From the NCBI GenBank assembly GCA_001898335.1, contig MKTS01000001.1, positions 620,001-684,000 of the forward strand: DNA of 64,000 bases, read 5' to 3'. Shown in pieces: positions 1-9,580 of this stretch. Numbering within the stretch: position 1 is the first letter of the stretch; the number at the start of each line of letters is the position of its first letter. The translations under genes were made by a program, and so were the position numbers. This stretch comes from Mucilaginibacter sp. 44-25. GTDB taxonomy: Bacteria > Bacteroidota > Bacteroidia > Sphingobacteriales > Sphingobacteriaceae. The notes beneath the pieces were generated by a model. The model saw only the letters and a list, made by a program, of their open reading frames with translations. It did not search any database and was not told the origin of the DNA.

Positions 1-348
1 ATCTTTATATCATGCCTTGGCTTGTTTGGCCTGGCTACTTACATGGCCCAAAACCGCATTAAAGAGATAGGGGTGCGTAAGGTACTCGGTGCTTCGGTTG
101 TTGGTGTGGCATCAATGCTGTCAAAAGATTTTCTAAAACTGGTTGGTGTAGCTTTTGCCATATCAGTGCCCGTGGCCTGGTATTTTATGGACCAATGGTT
201 AATGAAGTATTCATACCACGTCGACATCAGTGTTTGGGTGTTTATCGTTGCAGCTATCATTACTACAGTCATCTCTATTTTAACCGTGAGTTCGCAAGCT
301 GTAAAAGCCGCTTTAACTAATCCGGTTAAAAGTTTACGCAGCGAATAA
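1..348 (+). CDS. ABC transporter permease, FtsX/MacB-type (C-terminal fragment)
   Basis: The reading frame is open from base 1, so only the last 115 residues are in the window and the true start lies upstream. What is visible is the terminal FtsX domain: a signature of the type CLGLFGLATYMAQNRIKEIGVRKVLGAS, two hydrophobic segments and the family ending NPVKSLRSE. This matches the ends of the next two genes, so it is the first visible member of a tandem paralogue array. It is an inner-membrane permease subunit; the substrate cannot be told from sequence. Confidence 0.85.
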   Translation: MFISCLGLFGLATYMAQNRIKEIGVRKVLGASVVGVASMLSKDFLKLVGVAFAISVPVAWYFMDQWLMKYSYHVDISVWVFIVAAIITTVISILTVSSQAVKAALTNPVKSLRSE

Positions 349-403
349 GAATTAAAATTTGGCCTTGAGAAGGCTTGTTTTGTAAAATTTTATTGTTAAA
401 GAT

Positions 404-2797
404 ATGCTTAAAAACTACTTTAAGACCGCCTGGCGCAATGTTTTAGCCAATAAGTTTTATGCCGCTATCAATATCACCGGCTTAACGGTTGGTTTAGTAG
501 TGGGCATATTTATGTTGCTTTGGGTGCAAGACGAATTGAGCTATGACCGTTTCAATACCAAAGCCGATAACATTTACAAGATCGGCATAGTTGGTGGCAC
601 CGGTTTAAGCAAGCAGATCTTTAGCAGCATTATAGCCCCGGTAGCAACCTTTGCCAAAAAAGAGATACCTGAAGTTAAAGATGGGGTCCGTATCATGTCT
701 GTAGGGGAAGCACCATTTAAGTATAAAGACAAGATCTTCTACGAAGATAATTTTTGCTTCACTGATCCATCTTATTTTTCAGTTTTTGATTTCCCTTTGA
801 TCAGGGGCGATAAACGAAATCCATTTCCCGATAACAATTCAGTTGTAATTACAGAAAGTACCGCCAAAAAATATTTTGGCAATGAAAATCCAATAGGTAA
901 AACGGTTATCGTCGGGCAGAATGAGCCTGTCGCCGTTACCGGCGTAATTGCCGACTACCCTAAAAACTCCAGTTTTCAATACCATGTAATGTTGCCTTTA
1001 TCAAGGTTTAATTACCTGGCTTACGTTAAAAGCAAAACCAGCTACGATGGTAAAACAACGGTGCCGTCGATGGATGCAGACTGGTCAAGTTTTTCTTTCC
1101 AAACCTATCTACTTACAGCGCCAAATACCAACTCGGCTAAGCTGGAAAAAAAGCTCCAAGCGATACACGAGCGCCAAAAGCCGGAAGATGCCCCCGTACC
1201 GTATCTAACACAGGCTTTGCCTAAAATGCACCTTTACCAGGCTGATGGTAGTGATGGTGGCATGTCAACCGTTCGCACGTTCGGTATTGTGGCAATCATG
1301 ATACTGGTTATAGCATGTATCAACTACGTGAATCTCTCAACCGCAAGGGCAATGCTTCGGGCTAAAGAAGTGAGTATGCGCAAGATCATTGGCGCGGGCA
1401 AATTCCAATTGTTTATGCAATTTATGGTAGAAACCATGTTGTTATTTGCTTTAGCCGCGGTATTAGCCATAACATTGATGTTCATCCTGCTGCCGTATTA
1501 TAATCAATTCTCCGGCAAGCAGATCACCTTGAGTTTAACCAGTTTTAACGTTTGGGCTTGTATAGCTATAACGCTAATTGGTACCCTAACGGCATCAAGC
1601 ATTTACCCGGCTTTGTTGCTTTCCTCTTTTGAACCATTAAAGGCTTTAAAAGGCAAGATCACCGCCGGCATTGGCACTACTGCATTCCGCAGGATTTTAG
1701 TAGTGTTTCAGTTTAGTGTATCGGTAGTGCTTATTGTAAGCACACTCATCATAGGCAAGCAACTAAAATATATCCTCACAAAAGACCTTGGTTACGATAA
1801 AGAGAATATACTCACCTTCACTATGCGCAGTGATATGCACAAGCATGCTGATGCGGTGATGGATGAGTTGAGGAAAGACCCTTCTATTATATCGGCCACC
1901 GTATCCAGTCGCAACATGGTTGTTGGAGGCTCCTCAACCGGTAATAACGATTGGGATGGCAAACCAAAATCTTCCAACCTGTGGTTCAATCAAATACATG
2001 GCGATAAGAACATCATTGATTTTTTTAAAATAAAGCTGATACAAGGCAGCAACTTTACCGGCGCTGTTGCAGATAGCTCCCACTTTATTATTAACGAAAC
2101 AGCCGTTAAAGAAATGGGCCTTACCGGTAACGTAATAGGTAAACGCCTCAGGATACAAACCATTAACGGAACCATAATAGGTGTGGTAAAAGACTTTCAC
2201 TTCCAAAATCTTCATAAAAAAATTGAGCCTGTTGTTTTCCAGTATAGCCCCGCGAACAGTTGGCGTGTTTACCTTAAAACTACCAATGCCAATGCCCAAA
2301 GAGCCATTGCCGTGAGTACAGTTGTGTGGAAACAGTACAATAACGATGTGCCATTCAACTATGCATTTTTGGACGAAAGCTACCGCAAAATTTATACTGA
2401 CGATAGCAGGCAGGGCCAACTCTTCAATATATTTTCTGTAATAGCCATTGTTATCTCGTGCCTGGGGTTGTTCGGCCTGGCTACCTACTCAGCGCAGGTT
2501 AAAACGCGCGAAATTGGTATTCGCAAGGTTTTAGGCGCAAGTGTAGCCCGAATTATAACGCTGTTAGCAAGCGAATTTATGATACTAATTGCTGTATCTA
2601 CCGCTATTGGGTTACCTGTGGCCTGGTATGCCATGAACAAATGGCTACAGGACTTCGCCTACAAAACCAGTGTTGGCTGGTCGGTATTCGTATTCTCTGC
2701 CTTCGCTGCCACAGCTATAGCGCTCGCTACCATCAGCGTGCAATCTGTAAAAGCTGCCCTGGCAAACCCGGTTAAAAGCTTAAAGAATAACGACTAG
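404..2797 (+). CDS. ABC transporter permease (MacB-like PCD plus FtsX domains), 797 aa
   Basis: This is a large integral-membrane permease of the kind common in Bacteroidota. It has an N-terminal membrane segment (about residues 18-42), a periplasmic MacB_PCD-type domain, a central FtsX block with three membrane segments (about 290-410), a second periplasmic domain, and a C-terminal FtsX block (about 675-790) containing CLGLFGLATYSAQ and REIGIRKVLGAS. Such permeases pair with a separate ATPase and act in export or mechanotransmission; no ATPase gene is visible here. It lies 55 bp after the previous paralogue and 49 bp before the next, so co-transcription is likely. The ATG at 404 precedes MLKNYFKTAWRN, which is also the start of the next gene. 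Confidence 0.9.
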   Translation: MLKNYFKTAWRNVLANKFYAAINITGLTVGLVVGIFMLLWVQDELSYDRFNTKADNIYKIGIVGGTGLSKQIFSSIIAPVATFAKKEIPEVKDGVRIMSVGEAPFKYKDKIFYEDNFCFTDPSYFSVFDFPLIRGDKRNPFPDNNSVVITESTAKKYFGNENPIGKTVIVGQNEPVAVTGVIADYPKNSSFQYHVMLPLSRFNYLAYVKSKTSYDGKTTVPSMDADWSSFSFQTYLLTAPNTNSAKLEKKLQAIHERQKPEDAPVPYLTQALPKMHLYQADGSDGGMSTVRTFGIVAIMILVIACINYVNLSTARAMLRAKEVSMRKIIGAGKFQLFMQFMVETMLLFALAAVLAITLMFILLPYYNQFSGKQITLSLTSFNVWACIAITLIGTLTASSIYPALLLSSFEPLKALKGKITAGIGTTAFRRILVVFQFSVSVVLIVSTLIIGKQLKYILTKDLGYDKENILTFTMRSDMHKHADAVMDELRKDPSIISATVSSRNMVVGGSSTGNNDWDGKPKSSNLWFNQIHGDKNIIDFFKIKLIQGSNFTGAVADSSHFIINETAVKEMGLTGNVIGKRLRIQTINGTIIGVVKDFHFQNLHKKIEPVVFQYSPANSWRVYLKTTNANAQRAIAVSTVVWKQYNNDVPFNYAFLDESYRKIYTDDSRQGQLFNIFSVIAIVISCLGLFGLATYSAQVKTREIGIRKVLGASVARIITLLASEFMILIAVSTAIGLPVAWYAMNKWLQDFAYKTSVGWSVFVFSAFAATAIALATISVQSVKAALANPVKSLKNND

Positions 2798-2846
2798 GGG
2801 CCGTTCAGTAAACGGCTGTATTAAATAAATTTTATTCCTCTGAGAG

Positions 2847-5252
2847 ATGCTGAAGAATTACTTTAAAACCGCCTGGAGAACTTTTTGGAAACACCGGTCA
2901 ACCGGTTTAATTAACATTGCTGGCTTGTCTGTTGGTATGGCCGCTGCTGTACTCATATTTATTTGGGTACATAATGAGTTTACGTTTGACAACGACCAGC
3001 CCGATGCTGAGAACATTTACCGGATAACCAGTCACCTTGCGATTGACAAGAACGAAACATGGGTATGGGAAAGCTCTCCATACCAGTTAGGATTGGAAGC
3101 AAAGAAGACGATGCCAGAGGTTATGGCGGTAACGCGGGTGCTTCCTGTTAGCTGGTCGCCAATAGACCTTTATATCAACAATGAGTTTTTTAGGGAAAAG
3201 CATGCTGCTTATGTAGATGAATCGTGGTTCAATGTGTTTAAAGGTAATTTTGTAAGCGGAAATGCGATAGCGTTCAATAATAATCCGTTCAGCATTATCC
3301 TTTCAGAAAGTAAGGCTAAAAAGTATTTCGCCAACCAGGATCCAATAGGTAAAACCATCCGTATCGATTCTGCAAACTACCAGGTGCAGGCAGTGATAAA
3401 GGATGCGCCGGCCAATTCGAGCTTTAAATTTGATCTGTTCATTCCTGTCGCTGCAAGGCAGGCTGATGCTGAGCAAAAAAATAGTGATATGGGCTGGGGG
3501 AATTTCTCTTATATCACCTTTATTAAATTTAAGCCGCAAACCAACATAAAATACGCTTCTGAAAATTTAAAGAGTATTATTAAGCCACACCGCGACAAAA
3601 AAGATAATTTAAACATCACCCTAAGAAATTTAAAGGAGATGCACTTTGAGAGCGATCTTCAAAACTCAGGTTTGGTACATGCCGATAAAAAAGTGGTTTA
3701 CATATTTGTTATTTTAGGTGCTTTGCTGCTCATTATAGCCTGTATCAATTATGTAAACCTAACCACTGCTCGCGCAAGCCTTAGAGCAAAAGAGGTAAGT
3801 GTTAAAAAAATACTAGGAGCAGGCAGGGGCCATCTGTTTAAACAGTTTGTAGCTGAGTCGGCAGTAATCAGTCTGTTGGCGCTTATTCTAACAGTTATTA
3901 TTGTAAGTGTGGCTTTGCCTTCTTTCAATAGTTTTACCAATCGTAACTTCTCTCTAACAACCAGCTCAGCATATTTATGGATCATCATTATAGGCACTTT
4001 GCTGATCACAATTGTGCTCAATAGTATTTATCCGGCACTGCTACTATCGTCTTTTAAGCCCTTAAGTGCATTTAGGGGCGGGACCGTGATGAAGATAAAA
4101 GATACATCGCTTAGAAAGGGGTTGGTGGTAGTACAATTCACGTTCTCTATCTTTCTTATCATTGGAGTTATTACCATTTACAAGCAACTGTCTTTTGTTC
4201 AATCTCAAAATCCGGGGTATGATCGTTCTCAGATCATGTCATTCGACATTTCATGGAAATTACTTAAAGGCATAAAGGATGAACAACAAACTGCAGTAAA
4301 GTCAGCCTTAAAACAAAGTATTCTCCATGAGCCATCTGTTGATGCCGCTTCGTTAGTTGGTATGGAATCTATACAATCAAATGGTAGCTTTTCATCAGGC
4401 AGTGCCGATTGGGAAGGCCGGCCTAAAGATTTTAACCCAAGCATCACCTACTTTAATGTAGATGGTGATTATACCAGGCTGGTAGCACTCAAATTTGCAT
4501 CGGGCAGGTGGTTTTTGCCGGGCAGTGCTGATAGGCGAAACGTAATTATTAATGAAACCGCTGCCAGGCAATTTAATATTCATAAACCTTATGTGGGACA
4601 GCGCTTTATAGCTCAGGGTGATACCGGAGTTGTGATAGGAGTAGTAAAGGATTTTAACTTCCAATCTATGCATGCTAAAATAACACCGGTGGTGTTTAAA
4701 TTAGATCAGCAATGGAGTTCAAACTACCTTGTTAAAGTAGCGCCGCATAAACAGGCACAAGCTATCGCCAGGATCGAAAGTATCTGGAAGCAAAACTTTC
4801 CTGGCCAACCATTCTCTTACCAGTTTTTGGACCAGGAGTTTGATAAGATTTACCGTGAGGATGCGAAAGCTTCTACGCTGATGTCTGGCTTTGCAATAGT
4901 TGCCATCATTATCTCGTGCCTTGGGCTGTTTGGTTTGGCTGCATTTACGGCCGAGCAAAGAGGTAAAGAAATAGGAATACGCAAAGTTTTGGGTGCTTCA
5001 ATCGCGAGTCTTGTATCGTTGCTTTCCGTTGAGTTTATTGTATTGGTAATAATTGCTTTAATTATTGCTGCGCCATTAGCGTATTGGCTAATGAACCTTT
5101 GGTTGCAAAATTTCGCCTACCGCATATCACTACAATGGTGGATATTTATAGCCGCCGGTTTTGTTGCCGTACTGATAGCCTTTGCTACCGTTGGTTTGCA
5201 AACTATAAAAGCAGCTATGGCAAACCCTGTTAAAAGTTTACGTAGCGAATAA
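2847..5252 (+). CDS. ABC transporter permease (MacB-like PCD plus FtsX domains), 801 aa
   Basis: This is a paralogue of the preceding gene with the same layout: an N-terminal membrane helix, a periplasmic domain, a central FtsX block around residues 285-405 (ending near SIYPALLLSSFKPL), a second periplasmic domain and a C-terminal FtsX block with GKEIGIRKVLGAS. It starts MLKNYFKTAWRTFWK and ends NPVKSLRSE. It is the last gene of the array, since a hairpin terminator follows at 5271-5304. The substrate is unknown. Divergence in the periplasmic domains with conserved membrane blocks fits duplication followed by specialisation, which is an inference. Confidence 0.9.
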   Translation: MLKNYFKTAWRTFWKHRSTGLINIAGLSVGMAAAVLIFIWVHNEFTFDNDQPDAENIYRITSHLAIDKNETWVWESSPYQLGLEAKKTMPEVMAVTRVLPVSWSPIDLYINNEFFREKHAAYVDESWFNVFKGNFVSGNAIAFNNNPFSIILSESKAKKYFANQDPIGKTIRIDSANYQVQAVIKDAPANSSFKFDLFIPVAARQADAEQKNSDMGWGNFSYITFIKFKPQTNIKYASENLKSIIKPHRDKKDNLNITLRNLKEMHFESDLQNSGLVHADKKVVYIFVILGALLLIIACINYVNLTTARASLRAKEVSVKKILGAGRGHLFKQFVAESAVISLLALILTVIIVSVALPSFNSFTNRNFSLTTSSAYLWIIIIGTLLITIVLNSIYPALLLSSFKPLSAFRGGTVMKIKDTSLRKGLVVVQFTFSIFLIIGVITIYKQLSFVQSQNPGYDRSQIMSFDISWKLLKGIKDEQQTAVKSALKQSILHEPSVDAASLVGMESIQSNGSFSSGSADWEGRPKDFNPSITYFNVDGDYTRLVALKFASGRWFLPGSADRRNVIINETAARQFNIHKPYVGQRFIAQGDTGVVIGVVKDFNFQSMHAKITPVVFKLDQQWSSNYLVKVAPHKQAQAIARIESIWKQNFPGQPFSYQFLDQEFDKIYREDAKASTLMSGFAIVAIIISCLGLFGLAAFTAEQRGKEIGIRKVLGASIASLVSLLSVEFIVLVIIALIIAAPLAYWLMNLWLQNFAYRISLQWWIFIAAGFVAVLIAFATVGLQTIKAAMANPVKSLRSE

Positions 5253-5270
5253 GGATAAAGTACATATGTA

Positions 5271-5304
5271 AAAGCTCCCGTGTGAAAACATGAGGAGCTT
5301 TTTT
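5271..5304 (+). terminator. Rho-independent terminator after the permease array
   Basis: AAAGCTCC and GGAGCTTT form a stem around a 15-nt loop, followed by a run of T. It lies 19 nt after the last permease stop codon. Confidence 0.75.
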
Positions 5305-5469
5305 GTTGGTTAAATATGTGAACAAGAATTTTTTTTTATTTATGTACAAACTTATAGTTTAATGTAAAAACATAACATAATAGCTTTTCCATATTAAATA
5401 TAATTTGTAATTATGCGGAAAACTCATACTAATAAATGGGTTTTTTCTAATAATCACACCTAAATAAAA

Positions 5470-6888
5470 ATGAAGAGAAGGCAATTTATCGGCAGCACCA
5501 CCTTGCTGGGGGCGGGTGTTTTTTTAAACAAGATTTCACTTGCAGCACCAAATACTGCTTTCCCGATAGTAAGGGTTGCACCCGCTCAACGCAGGTTTAA
5601 AAGTACATCCGTTGAAAAGGCTATCACCGAATTTAAGTCAAAAGTAAAAAATCCTGAACTGGGCTGGCTTTTTGAAAACTGTTTCCCCAACACGCTGGAT
5701 ACTACCGTTACCTATAAACTAATCGACGGCAGGCCCGATACCTACGTAATTACAGGTGATATTGATGCTATGTGGCTGCGTGATAGCAGCGCGCAGGTTT
5801 GGCCTTACATCGCTTTTATTAATAAGGACGCTGAATTAAAAAAGTTGGTGGCCGGGGTAATTAACCGTCAGGTTACCTGTATTTTACGTGACCCTTATGC
5901 AAATGCCTTTTACGATGACCCCAACAAGGTAGGTGAGTGGAAGGACGATGTTACAGACATGAAACCAGGTCTTCATGAGCGTAAATGGGAGATAGACTCT
6001 TTATGTTACCCTATACGACTGGCTTATAAATATTGGAAGCTAACGGGCGATACCGCGCCTTTTGATGCCCGGTGGAAATCGGCCATTCAAAGTGTGTTAA
6101 AAACATTCAGGGACCAGCAGCGCAAAGAAAATGATGGCCCGTACTCTTTCCAACGCAAAACTTCATGGGCTACAGACGGTGTACCTATGAATGGTTTTGG
6201 CTACCCGGTTAAACCGGTAGGCCTTATTTGTTCGGCTTTCCGCCCAAGTGATGATGCTACCATTTATTCATTCCTGATACCGTCTAACTTTTTCGCGGTA
6301 ATTAGTCTTAAACAAGCGGCAGAAATGGTAACGGCTATTACTAAAGATACTGCCCTTGCCGCTCAACTAACCGCGCTGGCTGCCGAGGTTGATGCCGCTT
6401 TGCAAAAACATGCCGTTATTGATCATCCTGATTATGGTAAAATATATGCTTACGAAGTAAACGGGTTTGGCAGTTTTAACCTCATGGACGATGCCAACGT
6501 GCCAAGCCTGCTGGGCTTACCATACCTGGATGCTGTTAAAAACACTGATCCTGTTTATCTCAATACGCGTAAAATGCTGCTGTCGTTAAACAACCCTTTC
6601 TTCTTTAAAGGAACGGCTGGCGAAGGTATCGGCGGCCCGCACATTGGTAAGGATATGATATGGCCGATCAGTATCATCATTAGGGCGCTTACCAGTAACA
6701 ACGACGCGGAAATAAAGGAATGTATAGAGATGCTGCGTAAAACGCATGGTAGTACGGGCTTTATGCATGAGTCGTTCCATAAGAATGATCCTACCAAATT
6801 CACGCGTAAGTGGTTTGCATGGGCCAATACATTGTTTGGCGAGCTCCTTTGGGAAACTTACACACAAAAACCTCAATTATTAGCTTAA
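5470..6888 (+). CDS. Glycoside hydrolase family 125 protein (exo-alpha-1,6-mannosidase type), 472 aa
   Basis: The N-terminus MKRRQFIGSTTLLGAG carries a twin-arginine pair and a hydrophobic stretch, suggesting Tat export to the periplasm or beyond. The body matches the GH125 family of metal-independent inverting alpha-mannosidases: GDIDAMWLRDSSAQVWPY near residue 97, CSAFRPSDDAT near residue 256 and GIGGPHIGKDMIWPISI near residue 388. GH125 enzymes remove alpha-1,6-linked mannose from N-glycan or yeast-mannan-type substrates. The length is typical. The next gene follows on the same strand after 47 bp and encodes another secreted enzyme-like protein. The substrate is inferred from the family only. 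Confidence 0.85.
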   Translation: MKRRQFIGSTTLLGAGVFLNKISLAAPNTAFPIVRVAPAQRRFKSTSVEKAITEFKSKVKNPELGWLFENCFPNTLDTTVTYKLIDGRPDTYVITGDIDAMWLRDSSAQVWPYIAFINKDAELKKLVAGVINRQVTCILRDPYANAFYDDPNKVGEWKDDVTDMKPGLHERKWEIDSLCYPIRLAYKYWKLTGDTAPFDARWKSAIQSVLKTFRDQQRKENDGPYSFQRKTSWATDGVPMNGFGYPVKPVGLICSAFRPSDDATIYSFLIPSNFFAVISLKQAAEMVTAITKDTALAAQLTALAAEVDAALQKHAVIDHPDYGKIYAYEVNGFGSFNLMDDANVPSLLGLPYLDAVKNTDPVYLNTRKMLLSLNNPFFFKGTAGEGIGGPHIGKDMIWPISIIIRALTSNNDAEIKECIEMLRKTHGSTGFMHESFHKNDPTKFTRKWFAWANTLFGELLWETYTQKPQLLA

Positions 6889-6935
6889 TTAATAATTGAT
6901 AAATAGTTATCTACCAATTGAATAAATGTGTTTCA

Positions 6936-9410
6936 ATGAAAAAATCTATTAAGTTGTTTTGCACGACTGTTATAGGTTTGCTGTGTAATGAAATGGCATA
7001 TGCCCAGGCAACCAAGGCGCCGGCCTATCCATTGATTACGCATAACCCGTATTTCAGTGTATGGTCTTTTACCGACAAGCTGAACGAGTCAACCACGCGC
7101 CACTGGACCGGCAAGAACCAGTCAATGATCGGCCTGATAAAAGTAGATGGTGAAGTTTATCGTTTTATGGGGCAGCAACCTGTTACTTATCGTACGCTAT
7201 TGTCTTCTGGTGAGGAGGCTCCATATGCGGTTAAATATACCGAAACAGCGCCAGCTGCGGGCTGGGAGGCGCCGGGCTTTAATGCCAGTGGCTGGAAAAG
7301 CGGAATGGCTCCCTTCGGAGATGATCCCGCCCAGGTAAAAACCGTATGGAAAAGCCGGGATTTGTGGGTAAGGCGTAATTTTAACTACCGCAAAACAGAT
7401 GTTAATAAACTGATATTGCGTTTGCGCCATGACGACCAAGCCGAGGTATATCTTAATGGCGAAAAGATAAATGTTAGCGATGGCGCAAACGGCGAATTAC
7501 AACCGATTGAGCTTAACAAAAGCGTGCTGGATAAATTAAAAGATGGTGAAAATGTGCTGGCCCTCCATTGCACCAACACAGGTGGTGGTGCCTGGCTTGA
7601 CGCGGGCTTCGCGGATGAGCAAAGACCACAAGACGGTCAGGATATTAAAGTAGCCGAACAGACAGAACGTATCATAACAGCAACTCGTACCATTTATAAA
7701 TTCAAAGCCGGTAAAGCAAACCTGGAACTTACTTTTACTTCGCCGTTGTTAATGGACAATCTCGATCTGTTGTCGCGGCCGGTTACTTATGTGAATTTTA
7801 AAGTTTCCGCTACTGATGGTAGAAACCACCAGTTACAAGTATATTTAGGCGCTTCTGCAGATTTGGCCCGCACTGCACCTGTACAACAGGTGGTGGCTCA
7901 GGTAAGTAGCGTTAATGGCTTACAAATGCTTAAAACCGGCACAACTGAACAACCGGTACTGAAAAAGCGAGGCGATGACCTGCGTATTGATTGGGGGTAT
8001 CTATACATAGCAGCACCGGTTGCGCAAGGCCGTGTATCGCAATACGTTAGTAACAACGAACAAGCTGTTCCATCATTCATGAATAATAAGCCGGTTACCG
8101 GTGTATCTCGAGGTACTGATATTGTATTGAATACCATAATTCCGTTTGATAAAGTTGGCGCAAGACCTGTAGAAAAGTTTATTGAGATAGGGTATGATGA
8201 TATTTATTCCGTACAATTTTTTGGTAAAAACCTGCGCCCATGGTGGAACAGAAATAATAATAAAACTATTACAGGCGAACTAACGAAGGCCGCTGCAAAC
8301 TATAAAGCTATTATGGCCAAATGCGCGGCTTTTGATAAACAGCTTTATGCAAAGGCGTTGGCATCAGGTGGGGATGACTATGCTAAGTTATGCGCCATGA
8401 CTTACAGGCAATCTATCGCCGCGCACGCACTGGTAAAAAGTCCTCAGGGCGAAATATTGTTCCTGTCAAAAGAAAACTTTAGTAATGGGTCTATAAACAC
8501 AGTAGACGTTACCTATCCATCCGCACCATTGTTCCTGGTGTATAACCCCGACTTATTGAAGGGAATGTTAAACGGTATATTCTACTACAGCGAGAGCGGT
8601 AAGTTTAAAAAACCCTGGGCGGCTCATGATCTGGGCACTTATCCTTTGGCCAATGGTCAAACCTATGGAGAGGACATGCCTGTGGAAGAGTCGGGTAATA
8701 TGGTGTTATTGACCGCGGCTATAGCACGGGCAGAAGGAAATGCCGCTTATGCTAAAAAACACTGGAAAACGCTTACACAATGGGTAAACTTCCTGGTAAA
8801 AGATGGCCTCGACCCAACTAACCAGCTTTGTACAGATGATTTTGCAGGCCATCTGGCTCGTAACGCTAATTTGTCTTTAAAGGCCATTAATGGTATATCC
8901 GCATACGCTATGATGGCGCAGATGCTTGGAGATAAAGCTACATATCAGAAATATCATGCTACGGCTAAAGATTATGTAGGCCGGTGGATGCAGATGGCCG
9001 ATGCGGGCGATCACTATTCGTTGGTTTTTGGCAAGCCGGATACCTGGAGCCAAAAGTATAACCTCGTTTGGGATAAGTTGCTCAACATCCATATTTTTCC
9101 GCAGGAGATATATAACAAGGAGATCAAGTATTACTTGTCTAAACAAAACGAGTTTGGGTTACCATTAGATAGCCGCAGAAGCTACACAAAATCAGATTGG
9201 ATCATCTGGACCGCTTCATTAACCAATAATCAGGATGATTTTAATGCGCTAATAAAGCCTATTTACAAATACGCAACCGAAACACCTACAAGGGTGCCGC
9301 TCAGCGACTGGCACGAAACCACAGACGGAAAGCAGGTAGGGTTTCAGGCCCGTAGTGTGGTTGGCGGATACTTCATGAAGGTGCTTGAAGACAAATGGCT
9401 AAAAAAGTAA
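6936..9410 (+). CDS. Secreted glutaminase-type protein with DUF4964/DUF5127/DUF4965/DUF1793 layout
   Basis: I chose the ATG at 6936 over an in-frame TTG at 6918 because it gives a clean Sec signal peptide, MKKSIKLFCTTVIGLL, cut near AYAQ. The mature protein opens with APAYPLITHNPYFSVWS, the DUF4964-type N-terminus, then a long beta-rich region (DUF5127), and ends with an alpha-helical part containing EDMPVEESGNMVLLTAA and VGGYFMKVLED (DUF4965/DUF1793). Fungal relatives are called glutaminase A, but the activity of bacterial members is not established. Its length of 824 aa fits the family. It probably forms a two-gene unit with the GH125 gene and is followed by a terminator. Confidence 0.8.
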   Translation: MKKSIKLFCTTVIGLLCNEMAYAQATKAPAYPLITHNPYFSVWSFTDKLNESTTRHWTGKNQSMIGLIKVDGEVYRFMGQQPVTYRTLLSSGEEAPYAVKYTETAPAAGWEAPGFNASGWKSGMAPFGDDPAQVKTVWKSRDLWVRRNFNYRKTDVNKLILRLRHDDQAEVYLNGEKINVSDGANGELQPIELNKSVLDKLKDGENVLALHCTNTGGGAWLDAGFADEQRPQDGQDIKVAEQTERIITATRTIYKFKAGKANLELTFTSPLLMDNLDLLSRPVTYVNFKVSATDGRNHQLQVYLGASADLARTAPVQQVVAQVSSVNGLQMLKTGTTEQPVLKKRGDDLRIDWGYLYIAAPVAQGRVSQYVSNNEQAVPSFMNNKPVTGVSRGTDIVLNTIIPFDKVGARPVEKFIEIGYDDIYSVQFFGKNLRPWWNRNNNKTITGELTKAAANYKAIMAKCAAFDKQLYAKALASGGDDYAKLCAMTYRQSIAAHALVKSPQGEILFLSKENFSNGSINTVDVTYPSAPLFLVYNPDLLKGMLNGIFYYSESGKFKKPWAAHDLGTYPLANGQTYGEDMPVEESGNMVLLTAAIARAEGNAAYAKKHWKTLTQWVNFLVKDGLDPTNQLCTDDFAGHLARNANLSLKAINGISAYAMMAQMLGDKATYQKYHATAKDYVGRWMQMADAGDHYSLVFGKPDTWSQKYNLVWDKLLNIHIFPQEIYNKEIKYYLSKQNEFGLPLDSRRSYTKSDWIIWTASLTNNQDDFNALIKPIYKYATETPTRVPLSDWHETTDGKQVGFQARSVVGGYFMKVLEDKWLKK

Positions 9411-9427
9411 CAAACAAGTAAAACACC

Positions 9428-9455
9428 AAAAAGGCGATCAACAGATCGCCTTTTT
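9428..9455 (+). terminator. Rho-independent terminator
   Basis: AAAAAGGCGATC and GATCGCCTTTTT pair perfectly around a 4-nt loop with a T-run, 17 nt after the preceding stop codon. Confidence 0.9.
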
Positions 9456-9580
9456 CATAAATAATACCTTGCTTTTCAATTATTAACATTCCTTATCTTA
9501 CTAACAACTCAAGCCCCGCTCAAAACTTTTGCCATTAGCAACATGTTAATTTAATAACCAATTTAGATTAACGTAAGGTA

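Noticed and set aside
1934..2419. 161-aa minus-strand frame inside the permease gene
   Set aside because: It lies wholly opposite a well-supported permease gene and has no recognisable domain.
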